Source of the DNA: CAXTSE01 sp964246985
Lineage (GTDB): Bacteria > Actinomycetota > Actinomycetes > Actinomycetales > Microbacteriaceae
Assembly: GCA_964246985.1 (NCBI GenBank)
Contig: CAXTSE010000005.1
Coordinates: 1-64,000, forward strand
Length of the DNA stretch: 64,000 nt
Direction: 5' to 3'
Shown one piece after another: positions 30,298 to 41,152 of this stretch (the stretch's first letter is position 1; each line of letters opens with the position of its first letter). A program made the position numbers and the translations under genes. The notes beneath the pieces were generated by a model. The model was given only the letters and a program-made list of their open reading frames with translations. It had not been told where the DNA came from and did no database searches.

Positions 30298-32094
30298 TCA
30301 GATGCCGAGCACGTCGGCGAAGTCTCCGCCCTCGAGCCGGCTCTTGATGGTCGTCAGGAAACGAGCCGCGTCGGCGCCGTCGACGATCCGGTGGTCGTAC
30401 GACAGAGCAAGGAAGACCACCGAGCGGATGGCGATCGCGTCGAGTCCGCCGTCGCTGACGACCACCGGCTTCTTCTGCACGATGCCGGTGCCGAGGATGG
30501 CGACCTGCGGCAGGAAGACGACGGGGGTGTCGAAGAGCGCGCCGCGCGATCCGGTGTTGGTCACCGTGAACGTGCCACCGGCCAGCTCGTCGGGCTTCAG
30601 CTTGTTGTCACGCGTGCGCGCGGCCAGGTCCGCGATCTGCCCGGCGAGGCCGGCCAGGTCGAGGTCGCCCGCGTTGCGGATCACCGGAGTCAGCAGTCCG
30701 CGCTCGGTGTCGACCGCCATGCTGATGTTCTCATGATCCGGGTAGACGATGCTCTCGCCGTCGATCGTCGCGTTGATGATCGGGTACGCCTTCAGCGCCT
30801 CCGCAGCGGCGAGCGTGAAGAACGGCAGGAAGGTCAGCTTGTTGCCGGTCTTGGCCTGGAAGTCGGCCTTCACCTCGTCGCGGAACGACGCGACCTTCGT
30901 CACGTCCACCTCGACGACCGTGGTCAGCTGCGCCATGCTCTGCATCGACACCACGGCACGCTCGGCGACGACCTTCCGCAGGCGCGACATCGGCACGGTC
31001 GTGCCGCGCAGCTCCGACGTCGTCACCTGGGGTGCGGCGGCCGGCGCAGCGGGAGCCTCGGTCGCGGGCGCCTCGGCAGCCGGCGCGGGTGCCTCCGCCG
31101 CGGCGAGGACGTCCTGCTTGCGGATGCGGCCGCCGACGCCGGTGCCGGTCAGCGAGTCGAGGTCGATGCCCTTCTCATTGGCCAGCTTGCGGACGATGGG
31201 CGTGACGTAGCCGGCGTGCGCGCTCGCGAGACCGCCGGCTGCTGCAGCGGCGGGAGCCTCCTCGTCGGCGGGCTGCGCGGCAGGTGCGGCCGCGGCGGGC
31301 TCGGGCGCCGCGGCCGGAGCCTCAGCGGGTGCGGCTTCTGCCGCAGGGGCCTCGGCGGGAGCAGGAGCCTCGGCGGCCGGAGCCTCGGCGGCGGGCGCCT
31401 CAGCAGCCGGAGCCTCGGTGGGAGCGGGGGCCTCGGTGGAGGGCACCTCGCTGACGACGGCGGGATCGGCGGGAGCCGCATCGGCGGGACGCTCAGCCGG
31501 CGGGGCGTAGACCGGCTCGGCAACGGGCTGCTCGGCAGCGGGCTGCTCGTAGGCCGACGCCTCGGGCGCAGGGGCCGCGTACGCCGGCGGGGCGGGGGCC
31601 TCGGCGGCGGGGGCCACCGTGCCTTCGGCAGGCGGAGCCCACTGCGACTGCGGCGCGACGTCGGGGGCGACGGCCGCGGGGGGCTCGGGAGCCGCCTGGG
31701 GGGCGGGAGCGGGAGCGGCCTCGGCAGCCGGGGGAGCAGGAGCAGCCTCGGGAGCCGGAGCGGACTCCGCAGCCGGGGCCGGAGCCTCTGCCGGCGCCTC
31801 GGGAGCGGGTGCTGCCTCGGCGGCGGGTGCCGCGGGAGCGACCTCGGCCGGAGCCTCGCCGGTTCCGATCGTGACGAGCGCGGTGCCGACCTCGACGGTC
31901 TCGTCCTCGGCGACCAGGATCGCCTCGATGACACCGGCGATCGGCGACGGGATCTCGGTGTCGACCTTGTCGGTCGACACCTCCAGCAGCGGCTCGTCGA
32001 CCTCGACGCGGTCGCCGACGCTCTTCAGCCAGCGGGTCACCGTGCCTTCCGTGACGCTCTCGCCAAGTGCGGGAAGGCTGACGGATTCGCTCAT
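30298..32094 (-). CDS. sucB: 2-oxoglutarate dehydrogenase E2 / dihydrolipoamide acyltransferase
   Basis: 598-aa E2 core of a 2-oxoacid dehydrogenase complex. One lipoyl domain (residues 1-80, lipoyl Lys in STDKVDTEI) is followed by an exceptionally long Ala/Pro/Glu linker (about residues 82-300), a peripheral-subunit-binding domain (VTPIVRKLANEKGIDLDSLTGTGVGGRIRKQDVL) and a catalytic acyltransferase domain ending in SYDHRIVDGADAARFL with the catalytic His and Asp. Actinobacterial SucB proteins often carry two or three lipoyl domains; this one has one. AAGGAG lies 8 nt before the ATG. lpd lies just upstream in the same direction, and lipA/lipB, which lipoylate it, are close by. Confidence 0.92.
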   Translation of the reverse strand: MSESVSLPALGESVTEGTVTRWLKSVGDRVEVDEPLLEVSTDKVDTEIPSPIAGVIEAILVAEDETVEVGTALVTIGTGEAPAEVAPAAPAAEAAPAPEAPAEAPAPAAESAPAPEAAPAPPAAEAAPAPAPQAAPEPPAAVAPDVAPQSQWAPPAEGTVAPAAEAPAPPAYAAPAPEASAYEQPAAEQPVAEPVYAPPAERPADAAPADPAVVSEVPSTEAPAPTEAPAAEAPAAEAPAAEAPAPAEAPAAEAAPAEAPAAAPEPAAAAPAAQPADEEAPAAAAAGGLASAHAGYVTPIVRKLANEKGIDLDSLTGTGVGGRIRKQDVLAAAEAPAPAAEAPATEAPAAPAAAPQVTTSELRGTTVPMSRLRKVVAERAVVSMQSMAQLTTVVEVDVTKVASFRDEVKADFQAKTGNKLTFLPFFTLAAAEALKAYPIINATIDGESIVYPDHENISMAVDTERGLLTPVIRNAGDLDLAGLAGQIADLAARTRDNKLKPDELAGGTFTVTNTGSRGALFDTPVVFLPQVAILGTGIVQKKPVVVSDGGLDAIAIRSVVFLALSYDHRIVDGADAARFLTTIKSRLEGGDFADVLGI

Positions 32095-32155
32095 CAGTGA
32101 TGCTCCTTAGGGCAGCGGTTCAAGTTCTAGCTTAGGTGCGAGGTGGGTCGCACGG

Positions 32156-33529
<1,374 letters not shown>

Positions 33530-33626
33530 CCGGCAACTCCCTCGTGCACACGCACTTGATCACCGTGCACGGGGTGGCGACACGGCACTCGAATTCGGCA
33601 AGGGATTCCCTGCCGTAACGACCCTA

Positions 33627-35129
33627 CTACGGTCGCGAGTACTCGTCTGCGAGAGCGATCAGGGTGCGCACGGTCACGCCGGTCGGACCCTTGCCGAGCA
33701 TCCCGTAGGAGCTGCCGCCGTTGCTCGCGGTGCCCGCGATGTCGAGGTGAGCCCACGGGATACGGGGTGCGTCGGCGTCGTCGGACGTGCGCCCGACGAA
33801 GTGCTCGAGGAAGTGACCCGCGACGAGCATGCCGCCGACCGGGTTGGAGGGTCGGCCGTTGGACATGTCGGCGACATCGCTGTCGAGGGCCGAACGCAGC
33901 TCTGCGGGCAGGGGCATGGGCCAGAAGGTCTCTCCGACCGTCGCGCCGATGTCGGCCAGGCGACGCACGAACTCAGTACCTCCCATGATCGGGATGTACC
34001 GCTCGCCGAGGGCGCTTCGGGCGGCTCCGGTCAGGGTCGCGACGTCGACGATCGCGTCCGGGTGCTCCTCGCTGGCCGCGACCAGTCCGTCGGCCAGCAC
34101 GAGGCGGCCCTCGGCGTCGGTGTTCAGCACCTCCACCGTCGTCCCCCCGCGGATCGTCAGCACGTCATTGGGCCGGATCGCCGTGCCGGACGGCATGTTC
34201 TCCGCGATGCACAGTCGTGCCGTCACCCGGACCTTCAGTCCGAGACGCGCGACGGCGAGCACGGCCGCCAGCACCGTCGCCGCGCCCGTCATGTCGTACT
34301 TCATGCCGACCATCGACGAGCCGGGCTTCAGCGAGAGGCCGCCCGAGTCGAAGGTGATGCCCTTCCCGACGAACGAGAGGTGCGACGTCGCACCCTCGGG
34401 CGCGTATCGCACCGTCACCAGGCGCGGCGGCCGCGAGGACCCCGCCCCCACTCCGGCGATCCCGCCGTAGCCGCCCTCCGCCAGCGCGGCCTCGTCGAGC
34501 ACCTCGATGTCGACGGGGAGGCCCTCCGCGGCGGCGACCGCGGCATCGGCGAGGGTGGCCGGGTACAGATCGGATGGCGGCATGTTGACCAGGTCGCGCA
34601 CGGTGTGGATCGCGGTGACGACGGCGACTGCGCGCGCCACGGCGCCGTCGGCCTGCTCGCCCGACAGCGCCTCGGGGGCATGCGCGACGACCACCGAGGC
34701 GGGCCCCTTCGCGGCAGGCGCCTTCGTCTTGTACGCGGTGTAGGAGTAGGCGCCGATGCCCGCTCCCTCGAGCACCGCCGCCAGGTCGGGGGCGTCACGG
34801 ATCGGCAGGGCGAGGGCGACCGAGCCCGATCCGGTCAGCTGGCGGGTGGCGGCACCCGCAGCGTTCCGCAGCGTGTCCGTCGTGGGCTCGCCCGAGCCCA
34901 GGCCGATCAGGGCGATCGGGGTCCCGCCGTCGACGGGGGGAAGGCGGCGCAGCTCGTCGACCGAGCCCGTGGCGCCGATCGCGGCCAGGGACGCGGAGAT
35001 GGCGGCGAACGCGAGATCGTCCCCGGCGATCCGCGGGCCATCGTCGCCCGAGACCACCCCGAGCACGAGCACGTCCCCCACGGCGTCGGATGCGGGGAGG
35101 AACGAGACGGAGAGTTCGGGGACGGCCAT
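33627..35129 (-). CDS. pepA: Leucyl aminopeptidase (M17)
   Basis: Cytosolic hexameric zinc peptidase of 500 aa. The C-terminal catalytic domain has GKGITFDSGGLSLKPG (metal Lys and Asp), MKYDMTGAATVLAA, and NTDAEGRLVLADGL (metal Asp and Glu, catalytic Arg), the defining M17 sequences. The first 160 or so residues are the variable macro-like regulatory domain. Divergent from the PAC2 gene. Confidence 0.95.
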   Translation of the reverse strand: MAVPELSVSFLPASDAVGDVLVLGVVSGDDGPRIAGDDLAFAAISASLAAIGATGSVDELRRLPPVDGGTPIALIGLGSGEPTTDTLRNAAGAATRQLTGSGSVALALPIRDAPDLAAVLEGAGIGAYSYTAYKTKAPAAKGPASVVVAHAPEALSGEQADGAVARAVAVVTAIHTVRDLVNMPPSDLYPATLADAAVAAAEGLPVDIEVLDEAALAEGGYGGIAGVGAGSSRPPRLVTVRYAPEGATSHLSFVGKGITFDSGGLSLKPGSSMVGMKYDMTGAATVLAAVLAVARLGLKVRVTARLCIAENMPSGTAIRPNDVLTIRGGTTVEVLNTDAEGRLVLADGLVAASEEHPDAIVDVATLTGAARSALGERYIPIMGGTEFVRRLADIGATVGETFWPMPLPAELRSALDSDVADMSNGRPSNPVGGMLVAGHFLEHFVGRTSDDADAPRIPWAHLDIAGTASNGGSSYGMLGKGPTGVTVRTLIALADEYSRP

Positions 35130-35135
35130 GCGGCA

Positions 35136-35141
35136 ACGCTA
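35136..35141 (-). promoter_or_regulatory. -10 element, leaderless promoter of pepA
   Basis: TAGCGT on the minus strand, six bases before the ATG at 35129. Confidence 0.5.
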
Positions 35142-35222
35142 ACCCGTGTGCACCGCGACGCTGTTCGCTGTGGGCTTGACGCCCGGCGGATGCCGAACCG
35201 GCGCTCCGCCGACGCTCGGTTT

Positions 35223-35228
35223 TAGAAT
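35223..35228 (+). promoter_or_regulatory. -10 element, leaderless promoter of the PAC2 gene
   Basis: TAGAAT, six bases before the ATG at 35235; one of the best -10 matches in the window. Confidence 0.6.
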
Positions 35229-35234
35229 CGAGGC

Positions 35235-36149
35235 ATGCGCGATCCCGATGGACTCTACGATCTGTCGGTCGATGCCGCCCAGATCCCGCGAGGGCTGCAC
35301 CTGGTCGCCGGCCTCACCGGCTTCGCCGACGCCGGCTCCGCCGTCTCCCAGGTGAGCGAGTACCTGCTCGACGAGCTCGAGGTGCGCGAGGTCGTGCAGT
35401 TCGACACCGATGCACTGCTCGACTACCGCGCGCGCCGTCCGAGCATGACGTTCGTGCACGACCACCTCACCGACTACAAGCCGCTGAAGCTCTCGCTCTA
35501 CCTGGCGAAGGACGAGCTCGGACAGCCCTTCCTGCTGCTCACCGGATTCGAGCCCGACTTCCAGTGGGAGCGCTTCACCGCCGCGGTGCTGCAGATCGTC
35601 GAGCGCTACGGGGTGAGCGACACCACGTGGGTGCACGCGATCCCCATGCCGACCCCGCACACCCGCCCCATCGGCGTCACGGTGAGCGGCAATCGTTCCG
35701 AGCTCATCGAGTCGCTCTCGGTCTGGAAGCCCCGTACGCAGGTTCCGAGCAATGCGCTGCACCTCGTCGAGTACCGTCTCGCCGAGACGGGGCACCCCAC
35801 CGCGGGCTTCGTGCTGCTGATCCCGCACTACCTCTCCGACACCGAGTTCCCGCTCGCCGCCGTCACGGCGCTCGAGAGCATCAGCGCGGCGACCGGGCTG
35901 ATCTTCCCGACCGATCGCCTGCGCGAGGACAACCGCGCGTTCCTGCTCAAGGTCGACGACCAGGTGGCGAACAACGCCGAGCTGCGCCGGCTCCTCGACA
36001 ACCTCGAGGAGCGTCACGACAGCTACATGGAGGACAACCCGCTCCCGTCGCCGTTCGTCGACGAGGACGGGGAGGTGCCGTCTGCCGATGCGATCGCCGC
36101 AGAGCTCGAGCGCTTCCTCGCCGATCGGGCGGATGGCGACGGCCGCTAG
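35235..36149 (+). CDS. PAC2 family protein (proteasome-assembly-chaperone-like)
   Basis: 304-aa soluble protein of the PAC2 family found throughout actinobacteria. Features are GLTGFADAGSAVSQVSEYLLDEL near the N-terminus, VREVVQFDTDALLDYRARRP, LLLTGFEPDFQWERFTAAV, and the GIPMPTPHTRP-like loop VHAIPMPTPHTRPIGVT. Homologous folds act as proteasome assembly chaperones in eukaryotes and archaea; the role in bacteria lacking a proteasome is unresolved. The acidic C-terminal tail (EDNPLPSPFVDEDGEVPSAD) is typical. Confidence 0.9.
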   Translation: MRDPDGLYDLSVDAAQIPRGLHLVAGLTGFADAGSAVSQVSEYLLDELEVREVVQFDTDALLDYRARRPSMTFVHDHLTDYKPLKLSLYLAKDELGQPFLLLTGFEPDFQWERFTAAVLQIVERYGVSDTTWVHAIPMPTPHTRPIGVTVSGNRSELIESLSVWKPRTQVPSNALHLVEYRLAETGHPTAGFVLLIPHYLSDTEFPLAAVTALESISAATGLIFPTDRLREDNRAFLLKVDDQVANNAELRRLLDNLEERHDSYMEDNPLPSPFVDEDGEVPSADAIAAELERFLADRADGDGR

Positions 36150-36189
36150 CACCACACGCGGCCGGCCGGGTCGCCTCGCCCGCGCGTCG

Positions 36190-36195
36190 TAGCCT
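36190..36195 (+). promoter_or_regulatory. -10 element, leaderless promoter of the MFS gene
   Basis: TAGCCT, six bases before the GTG at 36202. Confidence 0.55.
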
Positions 36196-36201
36196 GGGTG
36201 C

Positions 36202-37533
36202 GTGAACTCCCGCCGCTCCTGGATCGTCTTCGGGGCCGCGGTGACCGCCTATCTCATCGGCGTCACCCAGCGCACCTCCTTCGGGGTGGCCGGAGTCGAT
36301 GCGACGGCGCGCTTCGACGTGAACGCGTCCGCGATCTCGACGGTCGCGGTGCTCCAGATCGTCGTCTACGCGGCCCTCCAGATCCCAGTCGGCGTGCTCG
36401 CCGACCGCTGGGGTCCGCGGGTCCTGATCATCCTGGGCGCCGGGGTGATGGTGATCGGCCAGACTCTGCTCGCGTTCTCGGACCACATCGGGCTCGCGAT
36501 CGTCGCGCGCATCCTCGTCGGCGCGGGCGACGCCTTCACCTTCGTCTCCGTGCTGCGTCTGGTGCCGTACTGGTTCGAGGGCCGCATCCTTCCTCTGCTC
36601 ACGCAGGGCATCGGCATGATCGGCCAGCTCGGACAGATCATCTCGGCCGTGCCCTTCGCCCTGCTCCTGCACACGGCCGGATGGCGTCCCGCCTTCCTGG
36701 TGGCGGCAGGACTGTCGGTGCTCGCGGTGGTCATCGCGGCGGCCGCCGTGCGGACACGCGAGGTGGTGGCGACCAGTCCCGTCCCGGTCGAGTCGGGGGT
36801 GGGCAGGCTGCGCGCGAGCCTCGCGCGTCCCGGCACGCAGCTCGGATTCTGGGCTCACCTGATCGCCGGCAGCGGCCCGACGCTCATGGCGATCCTCTGG
36901 GGGTACCCGTTCCTCACGGCCGGGCTCGGGTACGACCCGGCGACCGCCGGCGCCGTCTTCAGCCTGCTCGTCGTGGGAACCGTGCTCTCGGCGCCCGTCA
37001 TCGGATTCCTCGTCGCCCGCTATCCGATGCGCCGCAGCAACGTCGTGATCGCCGTCGTCACGATCACCTACGCCATCTGGGGCGTCCTGTTGCTGTGGCC
37101 GGGCACTCCGCCGATCGGCGTGGTCGTGCTGCTCTTCCTCGCGGTCGGGGCCGGCGGCCCCGGATCGCTCGTCGGCTTCGAGTTCGCCCGCGCCTTCAAC
37201 CCGTCGAGCTCGCTCGGGTCCGCATCCGGCATCGTCAACGTCGGCGGATTCCTTGGCGGCTTCATCGGGATGCTCGGTGTGGGCGTGGTCCTCGACATCG
37301 TCGACCGCGCCCGCATCGCGGCCGGGCAGGCGAGCGACCTGTACGCCTTCGACGCCTTCCGGATCGCGTTCGTCGTGCCCTTCGCGGTCATCGCGCTGGG
37401 GATGGTCGGCCTCCTCCACGCCCGTCGTCGCACCCGGCGGCGGCTCTTCGAGGATGAGGGAATATCCGTCGCCCCCCTGTGGGTTGCACTCTTCAGAAGT
37501 CGTCGCACCCGGCGGCCCCCCGACGCGGCGTAG
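36202..37533 (+). CDS. MFS transporter (12 TM)
   Basis: 443-aa major facilitator with twelve predicted helices. The loop 2-3 signature is GVLADRWGPRVLIILGAG, and a symmetrical VARYPMRRSNVVI loop occurs in the second half. The gene starts with GTG directly after a -10 element. The substrate cannot be inferred. It resembles drug- or metabolite-export carriers of the nitrate/sugar-type fold found in Microbacteriaceae. The C-terminal 40 residues are basic and cytoplasmic. Confidence 0.85.
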   Translation: MNSRRSWIVFGAAVTAYLIGVTQRTSFGVAGVDATARFDVNASAISTVAVLQIVVYAALQIPVGVLADRWGPRVLIILGAGVMVIGQTLLAFSDHIGLAIVARILVGAGDAFTFVSVLRLVPYWFEGRILPLLTQGIGMIGQLGQIISAVPFALLLHTAGWRPAFLVAAGLSVLAVVIAAAAVRTREVVATSPVPVESGVGRLRASLARPGTQLGFWAHLIAGSGPTLMAILWGYPFLTAGLGYDPATAGAVFSLLVVGTVLSAPVIGFLVARYPMRRSNVVIAVVTITYAIWGVLLLWPGTPPIGVVVLLFLAVGAGGPGSLVGFEFARAFNPSSSLGSASGIVNVGGFLGGFIGMLGVGVVLDIVDRARIAAGQASDLYAFDAFRIAFVVPFAVIALGMVGLLHARRRTRRRLFEDEGISVAPLWVALFRSRRTRRPPDAA

Positions 37534-37562
37534 CGACGGAGGGCACGGGCCGAGAACTGTGC

Positions 37563-37568
37563 GATAAT
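37563..37568 (+). promoter_or_regulatory. Candidate -10 element of sigA
   Basis: GATAAT within gcGATAATcgataacc, 128 bp before the sigA start. It implies a long leader that also holds a TTGACA hexamer at 37635-37640, which could belong to a second promoter. Confidence 0.4.
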
Positions 37569-37696
37569 CGATAACCAGGACCCGGTCTGGTCCCCGTCAT
37601 CATCTCCACCGTCACGGTGTGAGGCGCGGGGGACTTGACATGGGTCTTAGTACTGCCCTCCGGCGGTGCCGAATGACGCATGAGGAAAGGGTCAGC

Positions 37697-39121
<1,425 letters not shown>

Positions 39122-39126
39122 GCCGC

Positions 39127-40419
39127 ATGCGCACCGCGCTGGCGGTCATCGCCGGGCGGCTGGTCCGCGTGCTGGCGCGGCTTCGCGGCGGTGGTTCGGC
39201 GATGCCGGGTCGCGTCGCCCTGATCCTGCAGCCGGATTTCCTCCAGCGCGCCGTCGAGCGGCTGCCACTCGGCGTCGTGTTCGTGTCGGGCTCCAACGGC
39301 AAGTCGACGACCACCCAGATGCTGACCTCGATCCTGCGGGCGCACGACGTCGACGTCTTCACGAACCCCAGCGGCGCCAATCTCCCGCAGGGCATCGCAT
39401 CGGCGATCCTCGCCCACGCTCCCCTCGACGGGCGACTGCGCGAGCAGATCGCCGTGCTCGAGGTCGACGAAGCCTACGGGCCCCGGCTCGCGCAGCGGCT
39501 CGTCCCGCACAGCGTGCTGCTGATCAATGTGCAGGTCGACCAGCTCAACCGATTCCATGAGCCGGATCGCGTCGTGGGCATGCTCGAGCAGTTCGCAGCG
39601 GTGGCGACTCGGCACCTGGTGATCAACGGTGACGACCGCAACCTGGTCGCCCTCGCCGGGCGCGTCGCGGCGATCGGCACCGGTGCGCCCGCGGTCCAGA
39701 GTGCGTTCGCGCTGTCGCCCGAGCTGCTGGGCCAGTCGGCGTGGCTGGCGCGCGGCGACAACCCGTCTCTCGCGGGATCGGGCACCGACGCGACGGACGT
39801 GACGGCCGCGACGCGGGTGACTGCCGCATCCGGGTCGACCGCCGTGATCGACGTCGACGGCATGGAGACGCCCGTGGTGCTGCCGGCGCGCGGACTGCAC
39901 AACGCGGTCGATGCCGCGGCGGCGTTCGCGATGGCGCGCGCGCTTCTCGGCGACCGGTTCTCCCCGTCCGCCTCTGCCGCGGGGCTCGCGTCGATGGAGA
40001 CCGTCTACGGCCGGGGCGAGATCCTGACCACGCGCTCGGGCGAGGAGCTCGAGATCCTCATGATGAAGAACCCGCCGAGCCTGCAGGTGAACCTCGACGC
40101 GCTGGAGGGGATCCCCGAGCAGTTCTTCGTGGCGGTCGACGAGGGCACGCCCGACCCGTCCTGGGTCTACGGATCCGACCTGTCGGCCATCGCGCACGTC
40201 GACGTGCTGACGGGCACGAAGGCCTGGCAGCTCGCGACCCGCTTCGGGTACGACGACATCGAGGTGCGGGCAGTGGTCCCCGAGCTCGGCGCCGCCCTCG
40301 AGCGGTTCCTCGCGCTGCCACGGCCGTCGGTCGGCCGCAAGACGATGCTGGTCAACTACGAGCAGATGATGCTGATCCGCAAGCACCTCGGGTACCTCGA
40401 CCTCGAGGGCTCGTCGTGA
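39127..40419 (+). CDS. murT: MurT-like Mur ligase domain protein, variant lacking zinc ribbon and acidic catalytic residue
   Basis: 430-aa Mur-ligase family protein. Canonical MurT, with GatD, amidates the alpha-carboxyl of D-Glu in lipid II. The ATP loop VSGSNGKSTTTQML (residues 53-66), LEVDEAYGP, INVQVDQLNRFHEPDRV and the C-terminal NPPSLQVNLDAL are present. Two differences stand out. The Cys4 zinc ribbon normally inserted in the central domain is replaced by a Thr/Ala/Ser-rich segment (about residues 218-250), and the whole protein has no Cys. The W-x-W/Y-D motif, whose Asp completes the GatD triad in Staphylococcus aureus MurT, reads SWVYG (Gly349). It starts 5 bp after sigA; its stop overlaps gatD (GTGA). 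The ligase core looks intact, but ammonia supply does not. Confidence 0.85.
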   Translation: MRTALAVIAGRLVRVLARLRGGGSAMPGRVALILQPDFLQRAVERLPLGVVFVSGSNGKSTTTQMLTSILRAHDVDVFTNPSGANLPQGIASAILAHAPLDGRLREQIAVLEVDEAYGPRLAQRLVPHSVLLINVQVDQLNRFHEPDRVVGMLEQFAAVATRHLVINGDDRNLVALAGRVAAIGTGAPAVQSAFALSPELLGQSAWLARGDNPSLAGSGTDATDVTAATRVTAASGSTAVIDVDGMETPVVLPARGLHNAVDAAAAFAMARALLGDRFSPSASAAGLASMETVYGRGEILTTRSGEELEILMMKNPPSLQVNLDALEGIPEQFFVAVDEGTPDPSWVYGSDLSAIAHVDVLTGTKAWQLATRFGYDDIEVRAVVPELGAALERFLALPRPSVGRKTMLVNYEQMMLIRKHLGYLDLEGSS

Positions 40420-41132
40420 GCGGCCTCGTGCTCGTCCACCTGTACCCGCGCGAGCTCGGCATCAACGGCGATGTGGGCAATGTGACGGCGCTGCGGCGTC
40501 GTGCCGGATGGCGAGGTGTCGACGTGCGGGTGATCGACGTCGCTCCGGGCGAGGAGCTGCCCGCGGAGGCTCATCTCGTGCACGTCGGAAGCGGACCCGC
40601 GTCTGCGCGCCGCCCCCTGCACGCCGACCTCGCGCGTCACTCGGATGTCCTGCTCGCCTGGGCCGGCGCGGGAGTGCCGTTCCTCGGCATCTCGGCCGGC
40701 TGGCAGCTGCTCGGTCGTGACGTCGTCGAGCTCGACGGGTCGACGTCATCGGGCGCGGGCGTGCTGCCCACCCATGCCGTCCTCGGCGCCTCTCGGATCG
40801 TCGGGGAGGTTGCGGGCGAATCGGAGCTCGGCGACGTGGCCGGCTTCGTCAACCACAACGCCACCACGACGATCGAGGGCCCGGACGCGGGGGCGCTGGC
40901 TCGCATCGACACGGGCGTCGCGGCGGGCGCCGTCGTCGGGGTCGTCAGCGGGGCGAGCATCGGCACCGACCTGCACGGGCCGTTCCTGCCGATGAACCCG
41001 CTCTGGGCCGACAGGCTCCTGGATGCGGCGGCCGCGGTCGCCGGCCTGCGCTTCGCCGAGTCCGATCCTCGCATCGCCGAGCTCGACGATCGCGCGCAGC
41101 GATCGCGCGACGCGATCCGCGCTCGCCTGTAG
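40416..41132 (+). CDS. gatD: GatD-like class-I glutamine amidotransferase fold, nucleophile Cys replaced by Ser
   Basis: 238-aa partner of the preceding MurT. The fold signatures are LVHLYPRELGINGDVGNVTAL, VHVGSGP, GFVNHNATT and GTDLHGPFLPMNP. The nucleophile elbow, normally ICGGYQ-like with the catalytic Cys (Cys94 in S. aureus), reads GISAGWQLLG here: Ser93, codon TCG at 40692-40694. The catalytic His is kept (His187). The protein contains no Cys, so it cannot be an ordinary glutaminase. GTG start overlaps the murT stop by four bases. It may serve as a structural or substrate-positioning subunit, or the pair may use an amino acid or free ammonia instead of glutamine. Confidence 0.85.
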   Translation: MSGLVLVHLYPRELGINGDVGNVTALRRRAGWRGVDVRVIDVAPGEELPAEAHLVHVGSGPASARRPLHADLARHSDVLLAWAGAGVPFLGISAGWQLLGRDVVELDGSTSSGAGVLPTHAVLGASRIVGEVAGESELGDVAGFVNHNATTTIEGPDAGALARIDTGVAAGAVVGVVSGASIGTDLHGPFLPMNPLWADRLLDAAAAVAGLRFAESDPRIAELDDRAQRSRDAIRARL

Positions 41133-41152
41133 CGCGCCTGCACCGCGCTCGA

